Assembly (NCBI RefSeq): GCF_023065955.2 | Contig: NW_026623056.1 | Coordinates: forward strand, 89,341,256-89,405,255 | Direction of reading: 5' to 3' | From: Ursus arctos | Taxonomy: Eukaryota; Chordata; Mammalia; Carnivora; Ursidae | Length of the DNA stretch: 64,000 nt | Shown here: positions 35,025 to 46,850 of the stretch, piece by piece | Position numbering within the stretch: position 1 is the first letter of the stretch | Layout of the letters: each line of letters begins with the position of its first letter | Notes under the pieces: model-generated | The model's input: the letters and a program-made list of their open reading frames with translations, nothing else | Told to the model about the DNA's origin: nothing | Database searches by the model: none | Made by a program: the position numbers and the translations under genes

Positions 35025-35121
35025 CAGTAATGATGGCCGATTGATGTAGAAGGAGGATTGGGGGGTGAGGGTTGTCATATTTGGAGAGGCCCTCAACAGC
35101 CCCAATACACCTCCCTCATCC
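35025..35121. repeat. 97-bp direct repeat, copy 2
   Basis: Second copy of the unit at 33047-33143, in the same orientation and 1978 bases downstream. It starts exactly where old L1-like sequence ends. Confidence 0.9.
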
Positions 35122-35502
35122 TTGCACTCTGAGGGTGTCTTGGGGGTGGTGTCAGCCTTTGGTGACAGTGACAGACCATCTCTTGAGGTGTCATTCTCAC
35201 AGCTCATCTATTTTGGGTTGACAGATTTTAACTTCAGAGGGTCATGTGTTCTCCAGTCCTGTAGTCTTCTTGTCATACCTTTGAAGGAACAAATTCTGTA
35301 CACCCTGAAGACCAGCTTGGATGAACTAGCAGAATTGTAAGGGAGGAGTGGAGAGGAGGAAGAGTTTAGGCTTGGAGCTTATTTCCGGTTTGTGCTTATG
35401 GGGAGGATTCACACGGATGGCAGTCTAGGAGATTTCACTGGATTCCAACTCAAAGCATAGATCATCGAGGTGGCGTCCCTTGGTTAGTCTGCAACATTCA
35501 CA

Positions 35503-35874
35503 GTCTTAGTCAGCTCGGGCTTCTGTAACAAAATACCACAGATGGGGGGGGCGGGCAACAGACATTTATTTCTCATGGTCCTGGAGGCGGGAGGTCCAAG
35601 ATCAAGGTGTCGGCTAATTCGATTACTGGTGAGAGCCTTCCTCCTGGTCTGTAGGTGGCCTCCTTTTTTGTTGGCTCTTCATGGGGTCAAGAGAAAGAGA
35701 GCTCTGGTGTCTCTTCTTCATATAAGGGCACCAATCCCATCATGGGTCTCCACCCTCATGGCCTCACCTAAACCTAGTTACCTCCCAAAGGCTGCATCTC
35801 CAAATACCATCACATTGGGAGTTAGGACTTCCCCATATGAATTCTGGGGGCAGAGAGACCTTCAGTCCATGACA
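35503..35874 (-). mobile_element. MaLR LTR (MLT1/MST-type), minus orientation
   Basis: The reverse of the MaLR order is clear: TTAGTCAGCTCGGGCTTCTG, AACAAAATACCACAGA, ATAAGGGCACCAATCCCATC, CCAAATACCATCACATTGGG, then ATGAATTCTGGGGGCAGAG and TCAGTCCATGACA. Near full length; the A-rich part is partly degraded (GGGGGGGC at 35545). Confidence 0.88.
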
Positions 35875-36985
35875 CCTGCCATTGCAGGACCAGGGATGGC
35901 CAGTTCTCCTAGATGTCATTGACTGTAATGTGATCAGACTGAATAACACATTGGACTTTATCCACAGCCCGGCTGATTTTCTGCGGGGCTGGGATTTGCA
36001 GCCACTGCCTGATGCTGTGTTGGCTGTCTTTCCCTGATGGCTGTGACTGTGGACTCCGTTTAGTGCCACATTGCCCTTTTGGAAGTAGTTTGTTCTTTTG
36101 CTAACAGATGCTTAATTGAATGAGAATTAAGGGTGAGTGAAATGCTACTATGCTTTCTGTGACCTCCCCAGGAGGCAGGGGTCCACAGGGCGGGGATAAT
36201 GATGGGTTTAGCAGGGCCCTATCAGGCTTCCTGAATAAAACAACCAGAGGATTGTCAAAAGTAGAAACATTAACCTTGTTCTCTCTCTGCTCCTTGCCCT
36301 GTAAAGCTGATCAGAATACAGAGATTTTAACCGCTCCCCCCCGCCGCCCCTCCCGGGGAATCATTCTCATTATTTCCGTGCGCCTCTGCTGCTGCCTTTC
36401 TAGTGCCTTTCCGCCACCGGAGTGTCATAAAGATGCCATCACATGAGTCACAATTGCTCACAAACGTTGGAGAAGTGCTCCTCTGTTAGAGGTTCTGGAG
36501 TTTGGTTGGGGGTCTTCTTCCAGCCCCCACAGCTCAAGAACCATTTCCTAGCCCAGCTGTGAAATGAATGGCAGAGCTTCCGTCAGGTGATTGTTTTGTC
36601 CCAAGCCAGGCTGAGTCCTTGACTGGTGAGATGGATTCCTGCATAGAAACACCCAGACGCACGTGAGACCACGCAGTGCTCGGTGAGACTGGGAGGGGCC
36701 CGAGGTTCCCTACCGGGTTTCCTCAATGTGACTGCATGTTGCCCTCTGGTGCAGCCACGGCCACCCGTGTCCCAGGCCTTTAACCAGTCCTTGTGGTGAA
36801 AGCAATCACAGGGCTTGCGTCCAGCCTGAGACAGGAAGGCTTTGGTTGACTCAAGTGTTGACTGGTGGATAGAGCTAATGGTGGGGAGAGAGTCAATGCC
36901 TTTCTGCACCTGGATCATTTCAGCAGTCACCCCTCGGATTTCTCTACTCTGTACTCACTTTGCTCTTTCCAGTGCATTCTTTTGT
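35875..36985. other. Intergenic, no gene seen
   Basis: Unique sequence. A C-rich stretch CCCCCCGCCGCCCCTCCCG lies near 36336. Nothing else stands out. Confidence 0.4.
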
Positions 36986-36989
36986 GTCA

Positions 36990-37215
36990 GCCAATCATCT
37001 AAGAATGTAAATTGAATTATGTCATCTCTCCCATGCCTTCCCACTTCCAAATTTAAAATCCTTTGAGGGTTTCACTATGTCTCAGGATAAAGCCAATTTC
37101 CTTCACATGGCCTGTGATGACCTGCATAGTGCCCTTTCTTCTCACTTTCTGGGAGTATCTTCCTCAAGTGCACTCTTTCCCCCACGTCAGCTCCTTTGAG
37201 CCGCTCCCCTGTCTT
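36990..37215 (+). repeat. L2 fragment
   Basis: The phrase CATGGCCTGTGATGACCTGC with following TCAAGTGCACTC and CCCCACGTCAGCTCCTTTGAG has the order of L2 sequence. Diverged. Confidence 0.6.
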
Positions 37216-37456
37216 TGCGTCCATTAGTTCTGAGCTGGCGGGCTACTTCCTGGAGCAGCTGAGCTAAAACTCCCTACCGGGAAAGATAAATTCCCAAATC
37301 CTGGAGGCTGCACCTTACAGAATTTTATTTCTCACAGCAGAGCCTGATGCAGGTTTCTGAGTCATGGCCAATCTCCATGTGGAAGAGAGCATTAAAGGTT
37401 TGTAACGGGCCAGACAGAGAGGTGATCAGTTCTAACGGCCAGAATGCAGGCACATG

Positions 37457-37880
37457 CCCTTCCCTTCCCTTCCCTTCCCTTCCCTTCCCTTCCCTTCCCT
37501 TCCCTTCCTTTCCTTTCTTTTCCTTTCCTTTTTCCTTTCCTTTCCTTTCCTTTCCTTTCCTTTCCTTTCCTTTCCTTTCCTTTCCTTTCCTTTCCTTTCC
37601 TTTCCTTTTTCCTTTCTTTTCCTTTTTCCTTTCCTTTCCTTTCCTTTCCTTTCCTTTCCTTTCCTTTCCTTTCCTTTCCTTTCCTTTCCTTTCCTTTCCT
37701 TCTTCTTTTAGAGAGCACACACGAGAAGGGAAGGGGCAGAAGGAGAGGGAGAGAGTATTTTAAGCAGGTTCCGTGCCCAGGGAGGAGTTGATGCAGGGCT
37801 TGATCTCACAACCCTGAGATCATGACCAGAGCCAAAATCAAGAGTTGGATGCTTAACTGACTAAATCACCCAGGTGCCCC
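37457..37880 (-). mobile_element. Can-SINE with an expanded (CCTTT)n tail, minus orientation
   Basis: On the minus strand this begins GGGGCACCTGGGTGATTTAG with TCAGTTAAGCATCCAACTC, the tRNA-derived head with A-box region, then GGTCATGATCTCAGGGTTG, and ends in a CT-rich part. In place of a simple A tail the 37457-37705 interval is about 250 bases of CCCTT then CCTTT pentamers with a few longer units. Because the unit is five bases without stop words, every frame on both strands is open; such frames are not genes. Confidence 0.92.
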
Positions 37881-38649
37881 AAGACCACACTTATTTTTAA
37901 GAGAAGCTGGGAACGTAGTCCCCCTACGTGCTCAGGAGGTAGAGGAAACAGATTTTGGTGGACACACCGCGGTTTCTGCCACAAGCCCTCCTGTCCCATC
38001 CCCACCACATACTTGAGATCCTGTTCTTGATGGCACTTATTACAGCTTTAATCTCACACGTGCTTATGTGATTCTTTGATTAAGGCTGGCCTCCCCTGCT
38101 CAGCTCCATGAGGTCAGGAACAATCATTTTATGGGCAGTTTAGTTGTTTGGCAAATACTCACCCGGAGACTTAATGAATACATAGATGTCCAAGATTGTT
38201 GAATGTGCTTTACAGAAAATGTCTTCCCCAACATATTTGAGGGCAGAGGGACATAGAGAAATCCTGTGCTTTCATTTAGTAAACAGCTCAGAGAGACCAT
38301 AGTTTGGTCAGAGTTCAAAGTCAGCCTGTAGTCCTTGGCTTTTCATTTTCTTTCTAAAGAGGGTCTTATAAAGCCCAGCCCTGTCGTAGATGTTCTGGTC
38401 ACCCCAGTTAATGATGGATAAGCATACAGTGGAGTCCAGCACAGGTGGACACCGATGCGTAGACACATTTCTAGTTCACCTCTCTTACGGAAAGTAAAAA
38501 AGCAAATAAATCCCCAAGTTTGCGGTGGCCTCAAGGACAACAGGGTTCTGAATACTGCAAATCCAGGATCCTACTTATATTTTTTTTCCCATGTCATTCC
38601 TTCCACATAGAACATAGCCCCACCTTCCCACTCACCCATCGTGGGAGAG

Positions 38650-38800
38650 AAGCCCTCCCTGGACTATGGTCAGAGTAGCCAGGCTTTGACCTTGACTCAG
38701 TCACTATTGTTAGTGTCATCCTGTAAGAACTATAACTCCATCCTGCCTCAGTCTACTCCTGTATAAAGTGGGGATAATAAGCCCCCAGGATGGTAGGAGG
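38650..38800 (+). repeat. MIR fragment
   Basis: GACTCAGTCACTATTGTTAG, CATCCTGCCTCAGTCTACTC and TGTATAAAGTGGGGATAATA follow the MIR 3' half. Confidence 0.7.
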
Positions 38801-38834
38801 GGAATGGAGTCTTTTCCATGTTCAGCCTGAAGCA

Positions 38835-39010
38835 AGATGCTGAGCACTTTATGTGTATTAATTCATGTGATCTTAGCAATCTTAGAAAGCAGATACTTTA
38901 TCCCTGTTTTACAGATGAAGATATCAAGTCCGAGAGAGGATAAGGCAATGCTCAAGGTTATGCAGGTAGCGAGGGGTGAGGTGGAACTTCTCATCCGGGT
39001 CTGACTTGGG
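38835..39010 (-). repeat. MIR fragment, minus orientation
   Basis: AATTCATGTGATCTTAGCAA, CTTTATCCCTGTTTTACAGA, TGAAGATATCAAGTCCGAG and GGTTATGCAGGTAGCGAG are the reverse-strand MIR words in the right order. It lies 40 bases from an opposite MIR. Confidence 0.8.
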
Positions 39011-39194
39011 AGTGTGGTCTTTGACTCCTACATCACCCAGTGTGAGGCATCGAGTACCAAAGTACCTTATAACCAGTGATATTTCCTATCCACATAGGGC
39101 ATCGTTCAAGTTCTACAGTCCTCAGAGACCCCCGTAGAGCCCCCTTCATCCATTCAGGTCTTTAGGGGGTCCTCTTGACTTTGAATTCTGACCT

Positions 39195-39668
39195 TGGTGG
39201 TGGAAGAGAGAACAATGGCCCCAAACGTGCCCACGATCTAGCCCCCAGGACCTGTGACTACATTACCTTACATGGCAAAACAGACTCTGTATGTGTGATT
39301 AAGTCAAGGATCTTGAGATGGGGAGGTTATGCTGGTTTTCTGGGTGGCTCAGTGTCATCATGGAGTCCTTGTAACAGAAAGACAAGAAGGTTGTATCAGA
39401 AAAGATAAGGCTACTGAGCTAGGTTGGAGAGACAACCTTGGAAGGTGGAGGAGAGCCTGGGAGACAAGGAGTGTGGGTGGCCTCTCGAAGCTGGAAAAGG
39501 TGAGGAAGCAGATCCTCCCTGGGGCCTCCAGAAAGAACTCGGCCCAGCCCAAACCCTGACTTTACTCCATAAAACTCATTTTGCCTTCCACAACTGACAC
39601 AGTACATTTGTGTTGCTTAAGCTACTAGATTTGGGGAATTTGCTGCAGCAGCAATAGGAGACTAATAC
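39195..39668 (+). mobile_element. MaLR LTR (MLT1-type)
   Basis: AACAATGGCCCCAAACGTGC, CCCCCAGGACCTGTGACTAC, GATCTTGAGATGGGGAGGTT and GAGCCTGGGAGACAAGGAG, with the end CAATAGGAGACTAATAC. Order and ends match a diverged MLT1 LTR. Confidence 0.85.
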
Positions 39669-39669
39669 G

Positions 39670-42350
39670 GTGGTATTTTCTTGTACTTAACACTTGGTGT
39701 GGTCTTGTAACTTTAACTGTTACCCATGTGTTAACTATTATCACCCTAGCTGTGAAGCTAGGGTGGGGGAGACCACAGTTTATCCCTCTCCATAAGGACG
39801 GTGCAGACACAAAAGAAGGGTTGTGAAAAAGTCTGCTGGGTCCAAAATCATGGCCCAGTGGTAAGGCCATTGAGAAGGCCATCAGATCACTGTGTCCCTG
39901 GGCCCTGTCTCTGGGGATAAAAGCTGCACACATAACTTCATCACATTGCAGTCTTCGTGGGACCCCCTCCAACAGGGACGTGTTGATGGTTGAAGGGAGC
40001 CAGCAGTATTATGAGGTCCCTAGCTGCCAGGACCAGACCACTGTGGCTGAACTCAACACGTGGCAGTGTCTTGCCTTGGAGGTGGGCCAGCATTGGCTGT
40101 CACCACCAATTCTCTCGTGGTTCAGGTATAGCTCGGGCTCTATTGTATGTTTTGTTCACAACCAAGCCAACAGCCTCTGCAGCACCGGGGCCCTGAGCCA
40201 AGCTGATGAACACAGTGGCCGCAGGAATGGCTTTGCCAATGCAGGGCTGTGAGCAGAGAGGGAGCAGTGCAGGCTCTGCACCGCGTAACGTTCTTCCAGT
40301 GTTCCCATCCTCCCGCAGCAGTGAGGCTCTGAGCAAAGGAAGATGCGCATCTCACCACCCTCCTGCTGTAGTTAACAGTGGGGTGAGACAACTTTATTAA
40401 CGCGATCGCCTCCTAGGTGGGCATTCAGTGGTGAGGGACCTCCACGGAGCTGTTCATGGAGTGGCTGGCTTGGTTTTTATGATTGTCTGGGTCTAAATGA
40501 ACAAAGGCGTTCTTCAGCTCCCTGGGGAATCGCCAGGCTCTCAATCTACCTCTTACTTACTCACTACAGCCCCTTATGTGCTTCATGCTCATGAATCAAA
40601 GAGCAGTCAGGGCTGCAAACTACTGTAAGGTCTCATCCACCCTGCATTTTACAAACAAATAAAGCAAAGCTTGGAAAAATGCGGTGGCTTGTCCGTGGCT
40701 GCATGGCCAGGCCCTGGCCCAGAGTCCTTCAGGGACGGTGCATCTCCCGGCAAGCTTAGACCACAAACAGAGCTGATGCGGCCCATCCCCACTTCCCACC
40801 AGACATGTGAAGCTGTGCTTGTCCACAGCCTGGCCCCTAGAGACCCCTTGCTGGCCAGGCTGCACAACCTCTGCTCACATTCCCTGGGAGTGGAAGTGGA
40901 AGCAAGATCAGAAGCAAACAAGTAGTGGGCTACCCCCCAGCTATTTTAGTGCAAATCTTGGGAGAGTGGAGAGGAGGAGGTGTGGCAGTCAGGACAAGCC
41001 CAACTGCTCTCACCAACACCCCAAATAATAGTGGTTCCAACAAGAGGGCTGTCTCATCTGGGGCAGTCTGCATCAGGCATTCCGGGGCTATGTGGGCACC
41101 TCCCGGTGTTAGGAACAGTGTTCCTATCAACCTGCTTTTCCACCGTCCTCAGGTCCTGCCCTTTCCCTCCTGGTCACTGTAGGTCCACATTCCAGTTCTA
41201 GGAAGGAGACGTAGGGATGGACACCTGGGAGGATGGGTATAGAGGGACAGCACACAGTCTGTGCTACATGGGTCATCTTGTGGCCTAAACTATGGATATG
41301 GGCATGCGTATGGCCCAAGTTCTCCAGACAGTTGGCGTATGTCCACTCCTATCATGTCACTCATCCTAGTCCGGGGATGTGTGACTGATGTGGCATAGCA
41401 GGTGTTCTACGTGCCTGCCCAGAGCTCCCCGGTTAATGTGATAGCCTCCTCTTTTGAGCCTCTGTGACTCCCCTGGGGCTTCTCCCAGCCTGCATGTAGG
41501 GCAGCGAGGGGGTGATAGGGTGTCCCCGCCACTCAGCTCAGTCCCCAGCTGATGCCCGGTGGATGCTGGAGGACAGCTATCCTGGTTCCCTCACTCCTTG
41601 GGTGAGCTCACTCCAAGGCTGTTCCCTGAGACAGAGCAACCTTGGTTGGCTTCGCTCCCTCCTGTGTCATGTCCACGAAAACCTCCCTCTGGTTCCTTGG
41701 GCATTGCATATTAATTCACCCTCGGCTTTGCCAGCTTAGCTGGACATGCATTTCAGGTCACTTCAGGGATGCTGCTTTCTTCGATTCATTATGATTTCGT
41801 GCTCAGGTCTCTGGGATATGCTGATGTCTTGGGTCTGCTTCTGCATCTCGGGTTAAAACAAGGATGTTGTTCTCTACATGTGGACCCCCATCCCTTCCCC
41901 TGGGGTGTTACTCACTTGCCCCTCTCTCTGTTCCTCCCAGATGTTCACTCTCTTGTACTTTGTCGAAGCCCTCTTGGCTCCCTTACCCTCTAGACCATTT
42001 TCAAGAAGGTCCTTGTTTCCTGAGAACAACTCCTTGTGTTTGGTCCAGACTTAGTTTCCTTAAGGCTCTCTGCCTGAGGGGTAATGTTTCCCAGGAGGCT
42101 CCGCGATGCCTCGTGATGGCACTTCTTTGATGGACATAAACTCTCAATGGTCCTGGTTGCAGAGAAACTTGAGTCGGTAGCCTGCACAGAACGGAGCCTC
42201 TCTCCTGGCACCTATGCTGTTAAAGAACTATGAAAAGCCACTCCAGTTAAGATCAGTCAGTTTGGGATGAGACTGATTGCACTGTGGCCCCTCAAGATTT
42301 TCTGAGTCCCGTCTCTCCACTTCTTCTATAGTTTCTAAGCCCCAGGCTAT
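39670..42350. other. Intergenic, no gene seen
   Basis: Unique sequence; the 40545-40760 part has weak MIR-like words on the minus strand. Overlapping frames on both strands at 39980-41320 are short and unassigned. Confidence 0.4.
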
Positions 42351-42367
42351 GACGTTCCAGTTTTCTT

Positions 42368-42994
42368 TCTTTTTTTTTTTATAATGATTTTTTATTATAT
42401 TATGTTAGTCACCATACAGTCCATCCCCGGTTTCCGATGTAAGGCTCGATGATTCATTAGTTGCGTATAACACCCAGTGCACCATGCAATACGTGCCCTC
42501 CTTACTACCCATCACCGGTCTATCCCATTCCCCCACCCCCCTCCCCTCTGTGGCCCTCAGTTTGTTTCTCAGAGTCCATAGTCTCTCATGCTTCACTCCC
42601 CCTTCTGATTACCCCCCTTTCTTTATCCCTTTCTTCCCCTACCGATCATCCTAGTTCTTATGTTCTATAGATGAGAGAAATCATATGATAGTTGTCTTTC
42701 TCTGCTTGACTTATTTCACTAAGCATTATCTCCTCCAGTGCCGTCCATGTTGTAGCAAATGTTGAGAACTCGTTCTTTCTGATTGCTGAGTAATATTCCA
42801 TTGTATATATGGACCACAACTTCTTAATCCAGTCATCTGTTGCAGGGCATCTCGGCTCCTTCCACGATTTAGCTATTGTGGACATTGCTGCTATGAACAT
42901 TGGGGTGCATATGGCCCTTCTCTTCACTACGTCTGTATCTTTGGGGTAAACACCCAGTAGTGCGATGGCTGGATCATAAGGTAGCTCAATTTTT
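42368..42994 (-). mobile_element. 5'-truncated L1, minus orientation, with ORF2 C-terminal remnant
   Basis: From right to left it holds the end of ORF2 (peptide words [78 protein letters not shown]) and the 3' UTR, ending in a T run at 42371-42380. Exact 17-bp flanks GACGTTCCAGTTTTCTT occur at 42351-42367 and 42995-43011. Only the C-terminal zone of ORF2 (after the reverse transcriptase) is present, so it is dead. Confidence 0.96.
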
Positions 42995-43507
42995 GACGTT
43001 CCAGTTTTCTTAATGGGCAAACTAACAAACTGATTTGTCTTCCAGGCAGATTATATCATCTTTATCTTGCTTTAAACTAGATGTCTGACCTGGAAGGAAC
43101 CAGTCCTGGGTATGCCTCTTGGCCTCCTCTGGCCTGGGACCACACTGATTCTCAATGCGAGGTCTCCCTAAGAAATCATGTCAGTGTCTCTCTGTGGGGT
43201 TTGTGGACTTTAAAACTTGGCTTTGTAACGGTGGTGTGACTTGGTCTCTGAGCTGAAAGTGACTCCAGTAGGTTTTAGGGATAAGGTGGGACTAGCAGGG
43301 AGTTGTGTGAGTTTCTGTTGTGTGAGTCACTCTATTTTGGACCCATATCCACATGAAAGATTCAGAACTTGATAGGCCATCATGGATGGGGAGGTGGACT
43401 GCCTCCCTCCTCTTCTTCCCACCTTTTCTGCTATCCAGGTTGCTCTTCCTTTGTTTCATGTAGATTCCCACTTTAGATCCCTTAATAATAATAGCTATCT
43501 CTCGGGA

Positions 43508-43726
43508 TAATTAATGCTAGCTGCTGTAACAAAGACCCCACATCTCAATGGTTTGATGCATAAGAGGTGAGTATCTCACTCCTATGAAGTCTGATGAGCA
43601 CTGTGTAGCTCTCCTGGGCAGCTCTCCACCCAGGGCACGACTCGCAGACTCAGGCTCCATCTCCTGGGTGACTCTGCTATCTTGAATCATTTGCTTCCTA
43701 GAGAAAGAGCTTGAGGGATTATATGG
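43508..43726 (-). mobile_element. Outer LTR-like element, left part
   Basis: AATGCTAGCTGCTGTAACAA, GACCCCACATCTCAATGG and GGGCAGCTCTCCACCCAGGG resemble the end of an old mammalian LTR read on the minus strand. The match resumes after 44196, so this element was split by a later insertion. Confidence 0.6.
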
Positions 43727-44194
43727 TGTATTGATTTTCTAGGGCTTCCGTAGCAAATTGCCGCAAACTGGCAGCTGATGACAGCAGAAGTTTATTGTCT
43801 CACAGTTCTGGAGGCCAGAGTCCAAAATCAGGGTATTGACAGGGCTGGTTCCTTCTGGAGACATTGAGGTAGAATCTGTTCCATGCCTCTCTCCTAGTGC
43901 CTTGTGCTTCTGAAAACCCTTGAGTTTTCTTGGTTTGTAGACACACAACTTCAATCTCTGCCTTCACTTGGTCCTCTTCTGAGTGTATCCCTTCCTCTCT
44001 CTCTGTTCCTCTTGAAAGGACACCTGTCCTTTGATTTAGGGGCCTACCCTAAACCCAGGGTTAGCTCATCTCATAGTCCTTGACTTAATTGCAACTGTAG
44101 AGACCCCTTTTTTCCCAAATAAGGTCACCTTCACAGGTTCCAGGGGCTAGGATTTGGATGCATCTTTTGGGGGAACACTACTCAACCTAGCACA
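43727..44194 (-). mobile_element. MaLR LTR (MLT1-type) nested in an older element
   Basis: Starts TGTATTGATTTTCTAGGGCT and ends near CTCAACCTAGCACA, with TCTCACAGTTCTGGAGGCCA, TTGTAGACACACAACTTC and CCAAATAAGGTCACC in MaLR order on the minus strand. Confidence 0.85.
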
Positions 44195-44350
44195 CACAGT
44201 TTGTTTTATTGTCAGTCCTAGAGGGGTACACAAATCTACCCACATTCCATGGGCCAGAACGAATCACACAGCACAGACCTAGTTGTGGAGGAGACTGGGA
44301 AAGATAGTCTTCTAGTGTGTCCCGAGAGAAGAAATGGAGGAGGCAGGCAC
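44195..44350 (-). mobile_element. Outer LTR-like element, right part
   Basis: CTACCCACATTCCATGGGCC, CAGAACGAATCACACAGCAC and GGGAAAGATAGTCTTCTAG continue the element interrupted at 43726. The same word order occurs at 20340-20440. Confidence 0.6.
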
Positions 44351-44394
44351 CCGGCCGGTCCCTGGCATTGGCGAACGCTCAAGGGGCACTTACT

Positions 44395-44600
44395 CTGTGT
44401 CACATGCCCTGCTAGGGCTTTGCAGCGTTAATGTCATTTTAATCATTTTCACCCTCTCAAGAAATCTTTGAGGTAGATAGGTAGATACTCTCGGTTATCC
44501 AACTTTCAGATCAGTAAACAGAGGCAGAGAGGTCTTTGAATGGTTTCCCAAGGTTATTCGTGGATGGTGGAAGCACTATTTTTATCCAAGCAGACTGTTT
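44395..44600 (-). repeat. MIR fragment, minus orientation
   Basis: TTAATCATTTTCACCCTCTC, TTTGAGGTAGATAGGTAG and CAGATCAGTAAACAGAGGC in reverse MIR order. Confidence 0.7.
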
Positions 44601-44860
44601 TCAAAGCCTGTCCCTTTGGCTCCTGCATGACCTGGCCCCTAACTGCGCTGATCCCTGGCTACTTGTCCCTGTGGAACACCGTTGTTACCTTTCCTTGTGT
44701 GTCCTCAAGCCTGTTCCCTGACCTTCCTTTACTCACCCCTGGGAACTGACCTGGCCGGAGCCAAGTGCTTTTTGGGTGCTGCCTTTCCTAGGAAAGGCTC
44801 ATCCCTTCACTCTGGGAAGTCTCTAAGCTTTCTCACCTCCACAGTGACCTACCTGTTCAA
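44600..44860 (+). repeat. L2 fragment
   Basis: GGCTCCTGCATGACCTGGCC, CCTTGTGTGTCCTCAAGCC and GTCTCTAAGCTTTCTCACC give the usual L2 layout. Confidence 0.55.
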
Positions 44861-45469
44861 GGACACTTCAACGGACACCAGTGAAACAGCCAAAGTAGTT
44901 ACCTGCCAGCCCAGTAACTGGATGGAACCTACTGGCAGGAAGGACAATGCAGATGTCCCAGATTGATCGAAGGAAATGCTGACAAGTTCATCTGCCAAAG
45001 AAGAGGAACTGGCAAGTAGAGCCTGATGAGTGGCTTGCAAGCACAATTATTGACTTTTGAGCTCGAGGATACTGCCCGTTTATTTTTGCTTTGGCCGCCC
45101 GCGGACTGCATTTCAGCAGCTCTCACATAACCCACATCAAGCTGCAGAACCTCGATTGGCTGCTTGTTTGAAGTGGATCCAAACTGCCCTGTCTGAACAG
45201 AGAACACAGCATATCTGTAAGCAAGAAGGCCTTGGATTCGTGGCGTGTGGGGAGGAGATCAGGGTTACTTTCCTTCTCCCTGCTGCCCCTTCTGTTCTGG
45301 AAAATTTTCTGCTGGCTCGCAGAAGTCCAAGAAGGAAAAGATGCTTGTGTGATTTTGGATTTCATCACTGATTATTGATTCAGATCTGGCTTGTACACAG
45401 AGCAGGAAACAATATTTTTGTGAAGAAAAAAAGTCTAGGAGAGGAGCGAGTGTGGAGGAAGGGTAAGAA

Positions 45470-45545
45470 GGAGGAAGAAAGGAATCGAAGAAAGGGAGAG
45501 AGGCAGGAAGGGAAGAAAAAAGAAACAAACAAGCAGGAGGAAAGA
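45470..45545. repeat. Purine-rich (GA/GGAA) tract
   Basis: About 75 bases of A and G with AGGAAG, GAAAGGG and GAAGGG units, all purine except for a few bases. Confidence 0.8.
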
Positions 45546-45734
45546 TTTCCCTTTAGCTTGGGTAAGAGAAAATGTTTCTTACCATGCCCTTGGTAAGTGC
45601 ACAGCCCGGGTATATCCACTCCCACTGCAAGTTCTGTGAATTCGCTCTCCGTGTCTGCAGATGCAGTAGGCTTTATAGCAGCTGGAGACCTGTGGCCAGT
45701 CCATGGATGTGGGGAGTACCTGAGGGCATGAGCT

Positions 45735-46185
45735 GCCACGAGGTCACTTTGCACCTGCTGTGTAAGAGACATTGTACCAACTCCACAGGGACACAGAGTG
45801 AAGGATGCAATAGTTCTCGCAGTTTGCTGTGGCTAGGCAGTGTTAAGGCACGGCCATCTGTCTGCAAGGAGCTCGCTTTTTAATGGAGGTGATAGAAATA
45901 CTGACAAAAAAGACAAAATGTCAAGTTCTTTGGCAGATAGATGAAGAATGGAAGGGGGTGAGATCAATTTCAATAAAAGAATACTTCATGGAGAAGTGTG
46001 AGTCTTGAAAAAAGCATAGCGCTTAGACATGTGAGGATAGGGAAAGGGACATTCTTGGAGGGCCAGACACAGAGGCAAGAAAACACTTGGTTGGGAGAAG
46101 AGTAGCTATTACAATTTGGGAAAGCACAGGGAGATTTGAGTGGTGGGGTGGAAGCAAAGCCTGGAGAGGTAGGTTAGGGCCGGGT
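45735..46185 (+). repeat. L2 3' fragment
   Basis: CACCTGCTGTGTAAGAGACA, AAGGAGCTCGCTTTTTAATG, TTAGACATGTGAGGATAGGG and GGAGATTTGAGTGGTGGGG keep L2 3' order over about 450 bases. Confidence 0.65.
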
Positions 46186-46411
46186 CAGATCACAGATTGC
46201 TACCGTGGCGGAGAAGGCTAATAGCACATCAGCCTGTCTCCTCCTTCCTCACTTCCCAGCCTTCCTCACAGTTATATGTGACCATGTGACATGTGAATCC
46301 CAACCAATGAAACAGGGGCAGAAGCCATCTGCCAGAAAAGAGGAGTAGACACCATGGGTGGGTGGAGGGTGAGCTTATGCATCTGCACCCCCCCTTCTTA
46401 CTATGCCAGTT

Positions 46412-46715
46412 GCCACCACCACCACCACCACCACCACCACCACCAACACTACCACCACCAACACTACCACCACCATTACCATCACCACCATCAATGCGAC
46501 CACCAACACTACCACCGATACCACGTCTACTATCGCCATTACCGCCATCAACACCATCACTACCACCACCATCAATGCCATCACCACCACTACCACCACC
46601 ACCATCTCCACCACTATCACCACCATCATCACCATCACCATCACAATCACCACCACCACCACCACTGCCAGATCCACCATTACCATCACTATCAACACGA
46701 TGACTCTACTACTGT
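46412..46715. repeat. (CCA)n/(CAT) trinucleotide block
   Basis: About 300 bases of CAC, ACC, CCA and CAT triplets with interruptions. Reading frames are open as poly-His, poly-Pro and poly-Thr on + and poly-Val on -. These are typical satellite artefacts, not a histidine-rich protein. Confidence 0.95.
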
Positions 46716-46734
46716 CATTACCACTGACAGGAGT

Positions 46735-46850
46735 ATCAAGCGCACATGCTAAACCAGGTGTTGTTCTGAGTATTCTCACATCTTATCTATCTCATTTAAC
46801 CTTGACATTGACCCTTTGAGGTGGGCACTATGGTAAACTCCATTTTGAAG
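46735..46850 (-). repeat. MIR fragment, minus orientation
   Basis: TTCTCACATCTTATCTATCTC, AACCTTGACATTGACCC and TTTGAGGTGGGCAC are reverse MIR words. Confidence 0.7.

Noticed and set aside
37325..37791. Long Lys/Gly- and Phe/Pro-rich frames on both strands
   Set aside because: Produced by the (CCTTT)n pentanucleotide repeat, which has no stop word in any frame.
46354..46779. Histidine-, threonine- and proline-rich frames
   Set aside because: All come from the (CCA)n block read in different frames.
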